From the NCBI RefSeq assembly GCF_900141715.1, contig NZ_FQYK01000001.1, forward strand, positions 744,001 to 808,000: a stretch of 64,000 nucleotides of DNA. Direction: 5' to 3'. The first letter of the stretch is position 1. Each line of letters begins with the position of its first letter. Below the pieces are notes generated by a model, which worked only from the letters and a program-made list of their open reading frames with translations, had not been told where the DNA came from and searched no databases. Source of the DNA: Algibacter luteus. Lineage in GTDB: Bacteria; Bacteroidota; Bacteroidia; Flavobacteriales; Flavobacteriaceae. The position numbers and the translations under genes are program-made. Positions 7,641 through 17,200 of this stretch are shown piece by piece.

Positions 7641-7733
7641 ATGCCAAGTGGTAAAAAACGTAAAAGACATAAGGTAGCGACGCATAAACGTAAAAAACGT
7701 AGACGCGCTAACCGTCACAAAAAGAAAAAATAA
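7641..7733 (+). CDS. Very small basic protein (AURKAIP1/COX24-domain type)
   Basis: The frame encodes 30 residues starting MPSGKKRKRHKVATHKRKKR and continuing Arg/Lys-rich to a TAA at 7731-7733; 22 of 30 residues are Lys, Arg or His. It matches small Bacteroidota proteins annotated with the AURKAIP1/COX24 C-terminal domain, a segment shared with mitochondrial ribosomal protein mS38. That suggests a ribosome-bound peptide, but the role in bacteria is inferred. It lies 40 bases downstream of the HU gene on the same strand, with a terminator directly after it (7739-7767), so the two are probably co-transcribed. It is too short for ordinary gene finders. Confidence 0.8.
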   Translation: MPSGKKRKRHKVATHKRKKRRRANRHKKKK

Positions 7734-7738
7734 ATCAT

Positions 7739-7767
7739 AAAAGTAGTTAGATTAGCTACTTTTTTTG
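7739..7767 (+). terminator. Terminator after HU and the small basic protein
   Basis: The stem AAAGTAG / CTACTTT has a nine-base loop and is followed by seven T. It begins six bases after the stop of the 30-residue gene. Confidence 0.75.
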
Positions 7768-7795
7768 ATTTTAAAAACAACAAGTTCTTTGAAAT

Positions 7796-7862
7796 GAGTT
7801 CAATAATTTTTTAGCACCATTTTTGGTGTATTTTGAACTCCACGGATATTAAAAATCCTGTG
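7796..7862 (+). promoter_or_regulatory. Two adjacent imperfect hairpins in the RNase G leader
   Basis: First hairpin 7796-7840: outer arms GAGTTCA and TGAACTC with an inner CACC/GGTG stem. Second hairpin 7841-7862: CACGGAT opposite ATCCTGTG. Both lie 145-210 bases upstream of the rng start, after the preceding terminator. The rest of this 270-base gap (7863-8005) is AT-rich with a degenerate TAGTTACTAGGTATTAGTTG stretch and nothing else that I can identify. Confidence 0.45.
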
Positions 7863-8005
7863 ATAAAAAATAATGTATAATCCATCTGTATAATTTGGTT
7901 AATAGTTACTAGGTATTAGTTGCTAGTTGTTATTCAATAAAATTTCAACTCTAATCTTCTTACTTTCAAACTTATAACTAAAGTGTATGGATAAAAATTA
8001 ACTTA

Positions 8006-9553
8006 ATGGATAAAGAATTGATCATTAGATCTAGTTCCGACAATGTTGATTTTGCCTTATTAAAAGATGGAAAACTTATTGAATTACAGAAAGATGAAGA
8101 TAGTAACGACTTTGCTGTTGGTGATGTGTTTATAGCCAAAATAAGAAAAGCCGTTCCTGGACTAAATGCTGCATTTGTTAATGTAGGTTATGAGAAAGAT
8201 GCATTTTTGCATTATCATGATTTAGGGCCAAAACTGCCTTCACTTTTAAAATTCACAAAACGTGTAAGCACAGGTAAACTAAAAGATTTTTCTTTAAAAA
8301 ATTTCCCATTTGAAAAAGATATTGAGAAAGACGGTAAAATTACCGACGCCTTAAAATCTAATCAATCGCTATTAGTACAAATAGTAAAAGAACCTATTTC
8401 TACAAAAGGCCCAAGAATAAGCTCAGAGCTTTCTATTGCCGGTAGATATATTGTTTTAGTTCCTTTTTCTAGTCGTATTTCTATTTCTCAAAAAATAGAA
8501 GACAAAGAAGAAAAAGACCGATTAAAACGATTAGTAAAGAGTATTACTCCACAAGGTTTTGGAGTTATTGTACGTACCGTAGCACAAGGCAAAAAAGTAG
8601 CCGAACTAGATAGAGACTTACAAAATTTGCTTAGTCGTTGGACGGCAATGTGTAAAAAGCTAAACAAAGCGCATCACCCAAGTAAAGTATTAGGAGAAAT
8701 GAATAAAGCCTCATCAATATTACGAGACATATTCAACGACACCTTTACGGGAATTACTGTAGATGATGAAGAGCTTTACTATCAAATTAAAGATTACGTG
8801 CAAGAAATTGCGCCAAAAAAAGAATCTATAGTGAAATTGTATCAGTCTAAAATTCCAATTTTTGAAAAATTCGGGATAGAAAGACAAATTAAAACCTCGT
8901 TTGGTAAAACTGTTTCAATGGCAAAAGGAGCTTATTTGGTAATTGAACATACTGAAGCCCTACATGTTATTGATGTAAACAGTGGAAACCGTTCTAACAA
9001 AGCCAACAACCAAGAGGATACAGCATTAGAAGTAAATTTAATAGCAGCTACCGAAATGGCTCGCCAATTGCGCTTACGCGATATGGGTGGCATCATTGTG
9101 GTAGATTTTATAGATATGACCAATGCTGAAAACAGGCAAAAACTCTTTAATCACCTCCGTGACGAAATGAAGGATGATAGAGCAAAACACAAAATTTTGC
9201 CACCAAGTAAATTTGGTTTGATACAAATAACTAGACAGCGTGTTCGCCCTGAAATGAACATTAAAACTCGAGAGGAAAATCCCGACGAGATAATTAATGG
9301 CTCTGAGGTTGAAGCACCAATAGGAATCGTGCAAAAAATAAATCACGACCTTGAAAAACTTATTAAAAAAGACTATAAAAAGCTGACTTTAAACACACAT
9401 CCTTTTATAGCAGCCTTTTTAACTAAAGGTATTCCATCTGTGCGTTCTAAATGGTTTTTAGAACACAAAAAATGGGTAAAAATTTTACCAAGAGATGCTT
9501 ACACATATTTAGAATATCATTTTTTCGATAAAGATGGTAATCAAATTAAATAA
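8006..9553 (+). CDS. rng: Ribonuclease E/G family endoribonuclease
   Basis: A 515-residue protein of RNase G length, acting in rRNA maturation and mRNA decay. An S1 RNA-binding domain spans about residues 36-125 (VGDVFIAKIRKAVPGLNAAFVNVG). The catalytic core has VIDVNSG with Asp323 and GGIIVVDFIDM with Asp367/Asp370, the positions that correspond to the two metal-binding aspartates of E. coli RNase E. The Zn-link motif CPxCxG that joins RNase E/G subunits is absent: the equivalent stretch after QRVRPEMNIKTREENP contains no cysteine. There is no C-terminal degradosome scaffold. It has its own leader and a strong terminator at 9556-9592. Confidence 0.93.
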   Translation: MDKELIIRSSSDNVDFALLKDGKLIELQKDEDSNDFAVGDVFIAKIRKAVPGLNAAFVNVGYEKDAFLHYHDLGPKLPSLLKFTKRVSTGKLKDFSLKNFPFEKDIEKDGKITDALKSNQSLLVQIVKEPISTKGPRISSELSIAGRYIVLVPFSSRISISQKIEDKEEKDRLKRLVKSITPQGFGVIVRTVAQGKKVAELDRDLQNLLSRWTAMCKKLNKAHHPSKVLGEMNKASSILRDIFNDTFTGITVDDEELYYQIKDYVQEIAPKKESIVKLYQSKIPIFEKFGIERQIKTSFGKTVSMAKGAYLVIEHTEALHVIDVNSGNRSNKANNQEDTALEVNLIAATEMARQLRLRDMGGIIVVDFIDMTNAENRQKLFNHLRDEMKDDRAKHKILPPSKFGLIQITRQRVRPEMNIKTREENPDEIINGSEVEAPIGIVQKINHDLEKLIKKDYKKLTLNTHPFIAAFLTKGIPSVRSKWFLEHKKWVKILPRDAYTYLEYHFFDKDGNQIK

Positions 9554-9555
9554 TT

Positions 9556-9592
9556 AAAAAAACCCGCAACTTTTAAGTTAGCGGGTTTTTTA
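9556..9592. terminator. Terminator after rng
   Basis: The stem AAACCCGCAACTT / AGTTAGCGGGTTT has a short loop, an A-run before and six T after. It starts three bases after the rng stop codon and can work in both directions. Confidence 0.85.
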
Positions 9593-9620
9593 TTTTTATA
9601 AAGTTTTACTTTAATTATTT

Positions 9621-9711
9621 GAGCGTTACCCAAAAAGGGTCGGGCTATACGTTGCAAGTCCTCGCTCCTCCTCCGTCGGGCTGCGGGCTTTTCACTACTA
9701 TCCCTAACGCA
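9621..9711 (+). repeat. Dispersed intergenic repeat, copy 2
   Basis: It begins GCGTTACCC, continues GGGTCGGGCT and GCAAGTCCTCG, and ends ATCCCTAACGC. It shares the ends of copies 1, 3 and 4 and part of the middle of copy 1. It lies between the convergent ends of rng and the yceI-like gene. Confidence 0.75.
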
Positions 9712-9744
9712 CTTTATCATTCAATCTATAAATCAGAACAATAA

Positions 9745-10320
9745 TTAAAACTCCAAATCTGCTACTATATCAAATTCATCGTAAATAGCTTTGTCTTTTA
9801 ATCCATCAAAAAAACTAGACGAGCCATATCTAACATCAAATTTAGATCTATCAATTTTTAACGCAGCATTGGCTTTGTTACCGTAAACCGATAAATCAAA
9901 GCTTACAGGCTCAGTTATATTTTTTATTGTAATATTTCCCGATACTTCATACGAGTTTTTACCTGAAGATTTCACTTCTGTAAGAACTAACTTTGCTGTT
10001 GGAAAATTTTCTACTCCAAAAAAGTCGGCAGATTTTAAATGACCATCTAACTTGCCTTTGTATTCGCCCTCTAAATCTGTACTGCTTATTGTGGTCATAT
10101 CTATAGTGAATTCTCCACCAATTAATTGATCAGCATTAAAATTAAGAAACCCAGATTTTATGGCAATTGTTCCTTCATGAGATCCGGTAACCTTGTAGCC
10201 TTTCCAAACAACCTTACTGTTTTCTATTTTTATTTCTTTCTTACCTTCGTTAAGAGTCGTAAAAGAAAATGCCATAAATGCCATAACAAAAACTGCAATA
10301 GTTCTAAATAAATTTTTCAT
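9745..10320 (-). CDS. YceI-family periplasmic lipid-binding protein
   Basis: A 191-residue protein with an N-terminal signal peptide (MKNLFRTIAVFVMAFMAFSF). The rest is a YceI lipocalin-like barrel: SKVVWKGYKVTGSHEGTI, then GEFTIDMTTISSTDLEG, then LKSADFFGVENFPTAKL and SGNITIKNITEPVSFDL. YceI proteins bind polyisoprenoid or other amphiphilic molecules in the periplasm; the ligand is not predictable here. It is a single gene on the minus strand, 107 bases downstream of the Crp/Fnr gene, so co-expression with that regulator is possible but not shown. Confidence 0.9.
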   Translation of the reverse strand: MKNLFRTIAVFVMAFMAFSFTTLNEGKKEIKIENSKVVWKGYKVTGSHEGTIAIKSGFLNFNADQLIGGEFTIDMTTISSTDLEGEYKGKLDGHLKSADFFGVENFPTAKLVLTEVKSSGKNSYEVSGNITIKNITEPVSFDLSVYGNKANAALKIDRSKFDVRYGSSSFFDGLKDKAIYDEFDIVADLEF

Positions 10321-10427
10321 TTTTTCGTATTATTTAATTGTTTTTAAAATTCTGAAACAAAATTCTGAAATTTAGAACTATCAAAAAATGAACTAGTATA
10401 TAAAATTATGTTAATCTAGTTTAACTT

Positions 10428-11012
10428 TTATTCCTTTTGAACTAACTGGCTCTTTATTTTACTAAAAAACTCTTTGGTTATGCCCAAATAAGAAGCAATT
10501 AGATATTGAGGCACTCGTTTATCTATTTTAGGGTAAGTATTTTTAAATATTAAATAGCGCTCTTTAGCATCTAAACTAAAATTTCTAATTATGCGTTTTT
10601 GTGAAGCTACGAACGCGCGTTCAATAATTTTTCTAAACAAGCGTTCTAACTTCGGAATTTGAACGTATAATTCCTCTAGATTTTCATAGCTAAATTGAAT
10701 TAATTGTGTGTTTTCTAGACATTGCACATTAAAATCGGCTGGTGCCTGAGTAATAAAACTACCCAAATCTGACGCCCACCAATCTTCAACCGAAAACATT
10801 ACAACATGCTCATTACCTTCTAAATCTATGTAAAATGTTTTTGTGCAACCAGAAATAATAAAATTTGCGCTTTTACAAACATCCCCTTGCTGAACTATAT
10901 ATTGGTTTTTGAGGTAATTACGAACCACAACTTTAGTCATTAGAAATTTTTCTTCTTCTGATGTTAAGCTTATATATGGTTTAATATATTCTAAAAATCG
11001 ATTATGATTCAT
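10428..11012 (-). CDS. Crp/Fnr-family transcriptional regulator
   Basis: A 194-residue protein with a cyclic-nucleotide-binding-type beta barrel at about residues 25-120 (RNYLKNQYIVQQGDVCKSANFI, cited in part). A short C-terminal helix-turn-helix follows (PQYLIASYLGITKEFFSKI). The barrel lacks the full cAMP phosphate-binding cassette of CRP, and no Fnr-type Cys cluster is present, so the signal is unknown. This subtype is common in Bacteroidota, often next to oxidoreductase genes. It sits between YceI and an aldo/keto reductase, all on the minus strand. Confidence 0.85.
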   Translation of the reverse strand: MNHNRFLEYIKPYISLTSEEEKFLMTKVVVRNYLKNQYIVQQGDVCKSANFIISGCTKTFYIDLEGNEHVVMFSVEDWWASDLGSFITQAPADFNVQCLENTQLIQFSYENLEELYVQIPKLERLFRKIIERAFVASQKRIIRNFSLDAKERYLIFKNTYPKIDKRVPQYLIASYLGITKEFFSKIKSQLVQKE

Positions 11013-11091
11013 TTGTTCAAGGTTTTACTCACACTAAAGATATTATAAATATCTATTCCGAGTTAAAAACAATTAATTTACAAACACGCAT

Positions 11092-12123
11092 TTAAGGTGC
11101 TGGATTTGGTAATTCCTGATGCACCGTATTTATTTGAGATAACAACTCTCCACTTAAGTTTACATTTACACTTCCAATATTTTCTTTAAGTTGTTCCAAA
11201 TTAGTAGCTCCAATAATCGTACTGGTTACAAAAGGTTGCTGGTTTACAAAAGCTAAACTCATTTGAGCTAAGGTCAAATTATTTTCTTCAGCAATCTTTA
11301 AGTATCGCTTTGCCGCCGCTGTTGCTTGTTCACTGCTATATCTCGCAAACCGAGGAAACAATTTAAGTCTAGCATTTTCTTCTGCGTTTCCAGTAATATA
11401 TTTACCAGATAACACCCCGAATGCCATTGGAGAATAGGCTAATAAACCAACGTTTTCTCTGAGCGCAACTTCGGCTAAATCGGTTTCAAAAGTTCGAGTT
11501 AATAATGAATAGGCGTTTTGAATGGTTTTAACCCTTGGTAAACTATGACTTTTTGATTCCTGCAAGTAGCGCATGGTTCCCCAAGCATTTTCGTTTGATA
11601 TACCAATATGTCGAATACGTCCTGTTACTATCTCTTTATCCAAGCTGTGAAGAATTTCGTTGAAATTGTCCTCCCATTTAGTGTCGAGTTTAAAACTTCG
11701 AACACCAAATCTGTTGGTATCGCGTTCTGGCCAATGGAGTTGGTATAAATCGATATAATCAGTTTGAAGTCTTTTTAACTCCAAATCGATTGCTTCTTTT
11801 ATAGCGTTTGGACTGAAACCGGTAGTTCGAATATGAGCGGTATAATCACCACTTCCAGCAATTTTTGAAGCGATAACCACTTGATCTCTTTTTCCAGATT
11901 TTTTTAACCAAGTTCCAATAATTTTGCTTGTCCGTCCGCTTATTTCGGCTGTGGCTGGTACGGGATATAATTCGGCAGTATCAATGAAATTGATTCCTTG
12001 ATCTGTAGCGTAATCTAGTTGTACATGCCCTTCAGCTTCGGTGTTTTGGTTTCCCCAGGTCATTGATCCTAGGCATATTTTACTAACTTTAATATCTGTA
12101 TTTGGAATTTTTGTGTATTTCAT
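11092..12123 (-). CDS. Tas-like NADP(H)-dependent aldo/keto reductase
   Basis: The 343-residue length and sequence follow E. coli Tas closely: MKYTKIPNTDIKVSKICLGS, then FIDTAELYPVP, LQTDYIDLYQLHWP and a C-terminus ending in PNPAP. The aldo/keto reductase tetrad is visible as Asp48, Tyr53, Lys87 and the His of QLHWP. The enzyme reduces aldehydes or ketones in the cytoplasm using NADPH; the substrate is unknown. It starts at the ATG at 12123 and is separated from the upstream OmpA-like gene by a terminator (12207-12248). The next gene downstream is the Crp/Fnr regulator (79 bases). Confidence 0.92.
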   Translation of the reverse strand: MKYTKIPNTDIKVSKICLGSMTWGNQNTEAEGHVQLDYATDQGINFIDTAELYPVPATAEISGRTSKIIGTWLKKSGKRDQVVIASKIAGSGDYTAHIRTTGFSPNAIKEAIDLELKRLQTDYIDLYQLHWPERDTNRFGVRSFKLDTKWEDNFNEILHSLDKEIVTGRIRHIGISNENAWGTMRYLQESKSHSLPRVKTIQNAYSLLTRTFETDLAEVALRENVGLLAYSPMAFGVLSGKYITGNAEENARLKLFPRFARYSSEQATAAAKRYLKIAEENNLTLAQMSLAFVNQQPFVTSTIIGATNLEQLKENIGSVNVNLSGELLSQINTVHQELPNPAP

Positions 12124-12206
12124 TTATCGCATTTTTTTTAAGAATTGCTAAGATAAAAAACCTGTAAATGCTTTTTGAACTGAAAAGCTTAAATCTATGT
12201 TAAGAC

Positions 12207-12248
12207 AAAAAAGCCTTTTAAAGCTAAATAGCTTTAAAAGGCTTTTTT
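12207..12248 (-). terminator. Terminator downstream of the OmpA-like gene
   Basis: AAAAAAGCCTTTTAAAGCT pairs with AGCTTTAAAAGGCTTTTTT around a five-base loop; this is the longest perfect stem in the window. Repeat copy 3 lies between it and the OmpA-like stop codon. Confidence 0.85.
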
Positions 12249-12324
12249 GTGCGTTAGGGATTGCGGCATCGTTGGATTCCGATGAATATCGGGAGGCTGC
12301 CAAAAGCCCGACCCTTGGGTAACC
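12249..12324 (-). repeat. Dispersed intergenic repeat, copy 3
   Basis: Read on the minus strand it is GGTTACCC...GGGTCGGGCTTTTGGC, a variable middle with the small hairpin CCGATATTCATCGG, then GCAATCCCTAACGCAC. Beyond the core (12325-12350) there is a GC-richer tail containing CCTGCCGGC and AACAGGC. It lies between the OmpA-like stop codon and its terminator, so it is transcribed as 3' untranslated RNA. Confidence 0.75.
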
Positions 12325-12356
12325 TACCTGCCGGCAAACAGGCGTCCAAAATTTTA

Positions 12357-13316
12357 CTACTCTTCGCTTAACAACTTAGAAAGCTCGTCTAATTTTGGTG
12401 TTAAGATAACTTCTATACGTCTATTTTTTGCTTTCCCTTCTGGAGAGTTATTTGAGGCCACCGGGGCGAACTCGCCGCGTCCTGCCGCCGTTAAGTTTTC
12501 GGGGTTGATGTTTTTATTTTCTCTCAAAATATTAACGATGGCTGTGGCGCGTTTCGTTGACAAATCCCAATTACTGGTCATAATTCCGTTACCTTTGTAT
12601 GGAACATTATCTGTATGCCCTTCAATTAAAACGGCTATATCGGGGTTGTCTCCGAGCACGTTACCCAGTTGTTTTACGGCTCTAGTACCTTCAACGCCAA
12701 CGGCCCAACTTCCGGAGCTAAAAAGTAGTTTGTTTTCCATAGAAACGTAAACTTTACCATCACGTTGTTCTACGGTTAAGCCTTTGCCTTCAAAATCGGT
12801 TAAAGCCCTAGAAATAGCGTTTTTAAGCGCGGTCATTGCCGCATCTTTTGATGCTATAACTTGTTCTAACTCTGCCACACGGTTTGAACGATTTTCTAAT
12901 TCTTTTTTAAGTTTTTCCAATCTTGCATTTTCGGCTGCTAATGCCTGTTCTTTAGCTTCAAGTTGAGCTAACAATTCTCTGTTTTTTTGAGAATTCGCTG
13001 CAATAGCTGCAGAACTGTTTTTTTCTAAAGCTGCGTAAGAGGCTTTTAAATTATCGTAGTTAGATTTTGTTGCATTGTAATCGGCCTGTAGTTTGTCTCG
13101 TTGTGCAACAGCTTCATCATAAGCGGATTGCAATTGCTTTAGTTCGTTTTCAGCTGCCGTTTTAGCACTTAAAAGTGCCTCATTATTTGTGGATAATTTT
13201 CTATTTTCCTTCTTCAAATCAGCATACTTTGCTTCAAGTTCTTTATAAACTTTTGGTGAAACACATGATGCTAAAACTACTAATGCAATTACTGCAAATA
13301 CGCTTTTTTTTATCAT
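12357..13316 (-). CDS. OmpA-family peptidoglycan-binding lipoprotein with coiled coil
   Basis: A 319-residue protein with a lipoprotein signal (VVLASC, Cys18). Residues about 22-165 form a long heptad-rich coiled coil of Ala, Glu, Lys and Leu. An OmpA C-like domain spans about residues 180-310: LIEGHTDNVPYKG, NWDLSTKRATAIV and NRRIEVILTP. The OmpA domain binds peptidoglycan, so the protein probably bridges the outer membrane and cell wall. It begins 30 bases downstream of xth and may be co-transcribed with it. Its message continues through repeat copy 3 to the terminator at 12207-12248. Confidence 0.92.
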   Translation of the reverse strand: MIKKSVFAVIALVVLASCVSPKVYKELEAKYADLKKENRKLSTNNEALLSAKTAAENELKQLQSAYDEAVAQRDKLQADYNATKSNYDNLKASYAALEKNSSAAIAANSQKNRELLAQLEAKEQALAAENARLEKLKKELENRSNRVAELEQVIASKDAAMTALKNAISRALTDFEGKGLTVEQRDGKVYVSMENKLLFSSGSWAVGVEGTRAVKQLGNVLGDNPDIAVLIEGHTDNVPYKGNGIMTSNWDLSTKRATAIVNILRENKNINPENLTAAGRGEFAPVASNNSPEGKAKNRRIEVILTPKLDELSKLLSEE

Positions 13317-13346
13317 TTTGTTTGGGTTTGATTTATTCGTTAATCT

Positions 13347-14108
13347 TTATTTATCAATTTCAACTAGAATCGGACAATGGTCGCTATGCACTGCTTCTGT
13401 GAGTATAACGGCTCTTTTGATGTTTTCTTGTAATGGTTCTGAAACCATGGCATAATCTAATCGCCACCCTTTATTATTGGCTCTGGCATTAGCACGATAA
13501 CTCCACCAGCTATATTGCTGTAATTCAGGGTTTAAAAATCTAAATGAATCTATAAAACCGCTGTCGATAAACTTTCCAATCCATTCGCGCTCTTCTGGCA
13601 AAAATCCTGAAACGCCTTTCATTTTTGGGTTATGAATATCAATTTCTTCATGACAAATATTATAATCGCCACAAATAACCAGATTAGGCACTTCTTTTTT
13701 AAGATTGTTTATATAATCTTGAAACATATCCATATACTCCAACTTATGGCTTAATCGTGCATCATTTGTTCCAGACGGCAAATACAAACTCATTACTGAA
13801 AATCCATTAAAATCGGCACGCAAGTTTCTGCCTTCAAAATCCATAGACTCAATACCTGTACCAAATTCAATATGCTTAGGCTCCGCTTTACTTAAAATAG
13901 CAACACCACTATAGCCTTTTTTTTGTGCGCTAAACCAATAATTGTGTTGATACCCAGCTTCTTCAAAAAGACTTAAATCTAATTGATCTTCTTGGGCTTT
14001 TATTTCTTGCAAACAAATAACATCTGGATTTGCAGCCTTTAACCAATCTATAAATCCTTTATTGATGGCTGCACGAATACCGTTAACGTTGTATGATATG
14101 ATTTTCAT
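13347..14108 (-). CDS. xth: Exodeoxyribonuclease III (AP endonuclease)
   Basis: A 253-residue cytoplasmic enzyme starting MKIISYNVNGIRAAINKGF. Catalytic motifs of the EEP fold are LQEIKAQ (metal-binding Glu), GDYNICHEEIDI (Asp/Asn pair) and the terminal SDHCPI (Asp/His). The PWW-like tail WSYRANARANNKGWRLDY is typical of ExoIII. It cleaves the DNA backbone 5' to abasic sites and degrades double-stranded DNA 3' to 5'. It probably belongs to one transcript with the OmpA-like gene that follows 30 bases later; there is no obvious functional link between the two. Confidence 0.95.
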   Translation of the reverse strand: MKIISYNVNGIRAAINKGFIDWLKAANPDVICLQEIKAQEDQLDLSLFEEAGYQHNYWFSAQKKGYSGVAILSKAEPKHIEFGTGIESMDFEGRNLRADFNGFSVMSLYLPSGTNDARLSHKLEYMDMFQDYINNLKKEVPNLVICGDYNICHEEIDIHNPKMKGVSGFLPEEREWIGKFIDSGFIDSFRFLNPELQQYSWWSYRANARANNKGWRLDYAMVSEPLQENIKRAVILTEAVHSDHCPILVEIDK

Positions 14109-14276
14109 TACTATATTTTTTTGTTATCCTTAATTATTAAGAGACAATTCACTTTTAAAAAAAACATTGTTTTAGCTAAAATAAATAATGCGTTACTTTT
14201 ACACTATTAATTGGAACACGAGTTTTAACGAAGCTATTAACAAAATATTTTAAACGTTTTGTAGTTTAAGTATCTG

Positions 14277-17200
14277 ATGAAGTTTTTTATAGTTATTCTT
14301 TTAAGTTTGATTGGGTATTGTGGGTTTTCGCAAACACCAAATGCTAACTATAAAACTATAAAATTAGCTGTAAAAGATACTATTGCAATTGATAGCGTTA
14401 GTATCAACTCCAATTGGTTCTCTGTAACTAAAAAAGACCTGTCTTTAATCGATTCAACCTATTACCAAGTTGATTTTGCCAAAGCTATTTTGAAGTTTAA
14501 AAAAGCAATTGAAACCGATTCTGTTATAATAAATTATTTAAAATTTCCTGAGTTTTTAACCAAAACTTACAAGCAACTAGATGAAAATATTATAGTTGAA
14601 AATGATAATGCCAACAAGACGCTTTATAAACTTTCACAATCAAACACCAACCGAGAATTTGTTCCATTTGATGGGTTAACAACTTCAGGAAGCATTTCCA
14701 GAGGTGTTACTGTAGGCAATAATCAAAATTCTGTATTAAATAGCGAATTAGATCTTCAAATTACAGGAAAATTAAACGACAAAGTATCTTTAAGAGCTTC
14801 TATACAAGATGCTAATATCCCTTTACAAGAAAGCGGCTATAGCCAACGATTGGATGAATTTGATCAAGTTTTTATTGAATTATTTAGCGACCAATGGAAC
14901 GTTCGTGCAGGTGATATCGATTTGGTAAACGCCAATTCTTACTTTGCTAGTTTTTCTAAACGGGTACAAGGATTAAATTTTAATTTGATTTTGGGTAATG
15001 AGGAGAAACAAACCCAATTATTTGCAGCTGGTGCTCTAGTAAGAGGTCAATTTACAACCAGCCAATTTGTTGCACAAGAAGGTAATCAAGGACCTTATAA
15101 ATTGCAAGGGCCAAATGGCGAGTTGTTTGTGCTAATTGTTTCGGGTAGTGAAACGGTTTATGTTAATGGCATTCCTGTAGCACGTGGCGAAGACCAAGAT
15201 TATATCATTGATTATAATGCAGGAGAAATTATATTTAACTCCACTTTCCCAATCACTTCTGAAATGCGAATTACAGTTGATTATCAATTTAGTGACCGAA
15301 ACTATTCCCGATTTGTAGCCTATGGTGGTGGAAATTATTCAAATGAAAAATTGAATATTGGGGTTTCAATCTATTCTGAAAATGATGCTAAAAACCAACC
15401 ACTACAACAAAACTTATCTGAAGAACAAATTGAAATACTAGCAAATGCGGGTGACGATAAATCGCAAATGGCAGCACCATCTGAAACCAGAGATGAACAA
15501 AACGACAACAGAATATTGTACAAAAAAGAACTCATAAATGGAGAGGAAGCTTTCGTGTTTTCCAACAGTCCTGATGACGAATTGTATCGCGTAACTTTTA
15601 GTTTTGTTGGCGAAAATCAAGGTGATTATACATTAAGCAATATCAATGCAATAAATAATATTTATGAATATGTTGGGTTAAATCAAGGCAATTATGCGCC
15701 AGTTGTTCAACTTGTGGCGCCTACTAAATTGCAAATTGTTGTTTTAAACGGAAGTTATAAACCATCTGATAAAACAAACATGAGCTTCGAAGCTTCTGGA
15801 AGCAAAAACGATTTAAACTTATTTTCTAACGCTGATGACAACAATAACGACGGGTTTGCTGGAAAAGTTAACATCCATCAAATTTTAGTAAAAAAAGATA
15901 GTCTATGGAATTTAGACGGTTATTTTAATACTGATATAATTAGTGCAGATTATAGAAACATTGAAGGTCTATATAATCCTGAATTTAATCGAGATTGGAA
16001 TTTAGACCAAGCCAACATTAATGGGATAGGGCTTAATTTAGGCAATCAAGTATTGCTAAACTCTGGTTTTAGGATGTTTCATCATAAAAAAGGAAGTGTC
16101 AACTACCAATTTGAACATTTAAATTTTTCTGATGGTTTTAATGGAAATAGACATATAGCGAATGCCAATTTGCAATTAAACAATTTTAATATTCTTTCAA
16201 CTTCAAGTTTTTTAAATGCAGATTCTAATATTAATACCTCTACTTTTTTAAGGTCGTTTAATCGCATTACATATAGTATGAAGAAAAGTTGGATTGGTAC
16301 TCGAATAGCTATTGAAAACAATGAACAACGCAATAATTCAACACAAGAACTTACAGAATTGAGCCAGAAATTTACATCCTACGAACTGTTTTTTGGTGTA
16401 GGCGATAGCACTAAAATATTTAGCGAAATAGGCTATAAAAACCGAGTAAACGACAGTATAAGAAATAATGAATTACAAAAAGTAAACACTTCAAATACCT
16501 TTTATTTGGATTCAAGACTGGTTCAAAATAAAAACACAAACTTATCGCTGTACGCTAATTACAGAACCCTAAAAAACACCGACAAAGCTCTAGCAGATGA
16601 AAACTCGATTAACTCCAGATTTCGATTTAATCAAAAGTTATTTAAACAAATTATACAATGGAATACCATATTCGAGACTAACTCTGGAAGATTACCTCAA
16701 CAAGATTTTACTTATGTAGAAGTTGAAGCAGGACAAGGTACTTATACATGGAACGATTATAATGCAAACGGTATTCAAGAGCTTGAAGAGTTTGAAATTG
16801 CACAATTTCAAGACCAAGGTCGGTACATTCGAGTACTTTTGCCAAATCAAGTTTATATAAAAACACATCAAAATAGGCTCAGTCAAACCTTAACCATAAA
16901 TCCGTCGCAATGGTCGGTTTCAGATAAAAAATCAGAAAAATTTTGGTCGCACTTTTACAATCAAACCAGTTATTTAATCGACAGAAAAATAAAGCGTGAG
17001 GGCAGTAAATTCAACCTCAACCCTTTTAACAATAGTGAAAATGACCAACTTGGTTTACAGTTAAATTTTAGAAACGTACTATTTTATAATCGCGGCAAAC
17101 AACATTATACAACGTCATACACTTTTCTAGATAACGTTACTAGGAGTGTGTTATCGGTTGGATTTATTGAGAATAGTTTAAGAAGTCATCAAATAAATTT

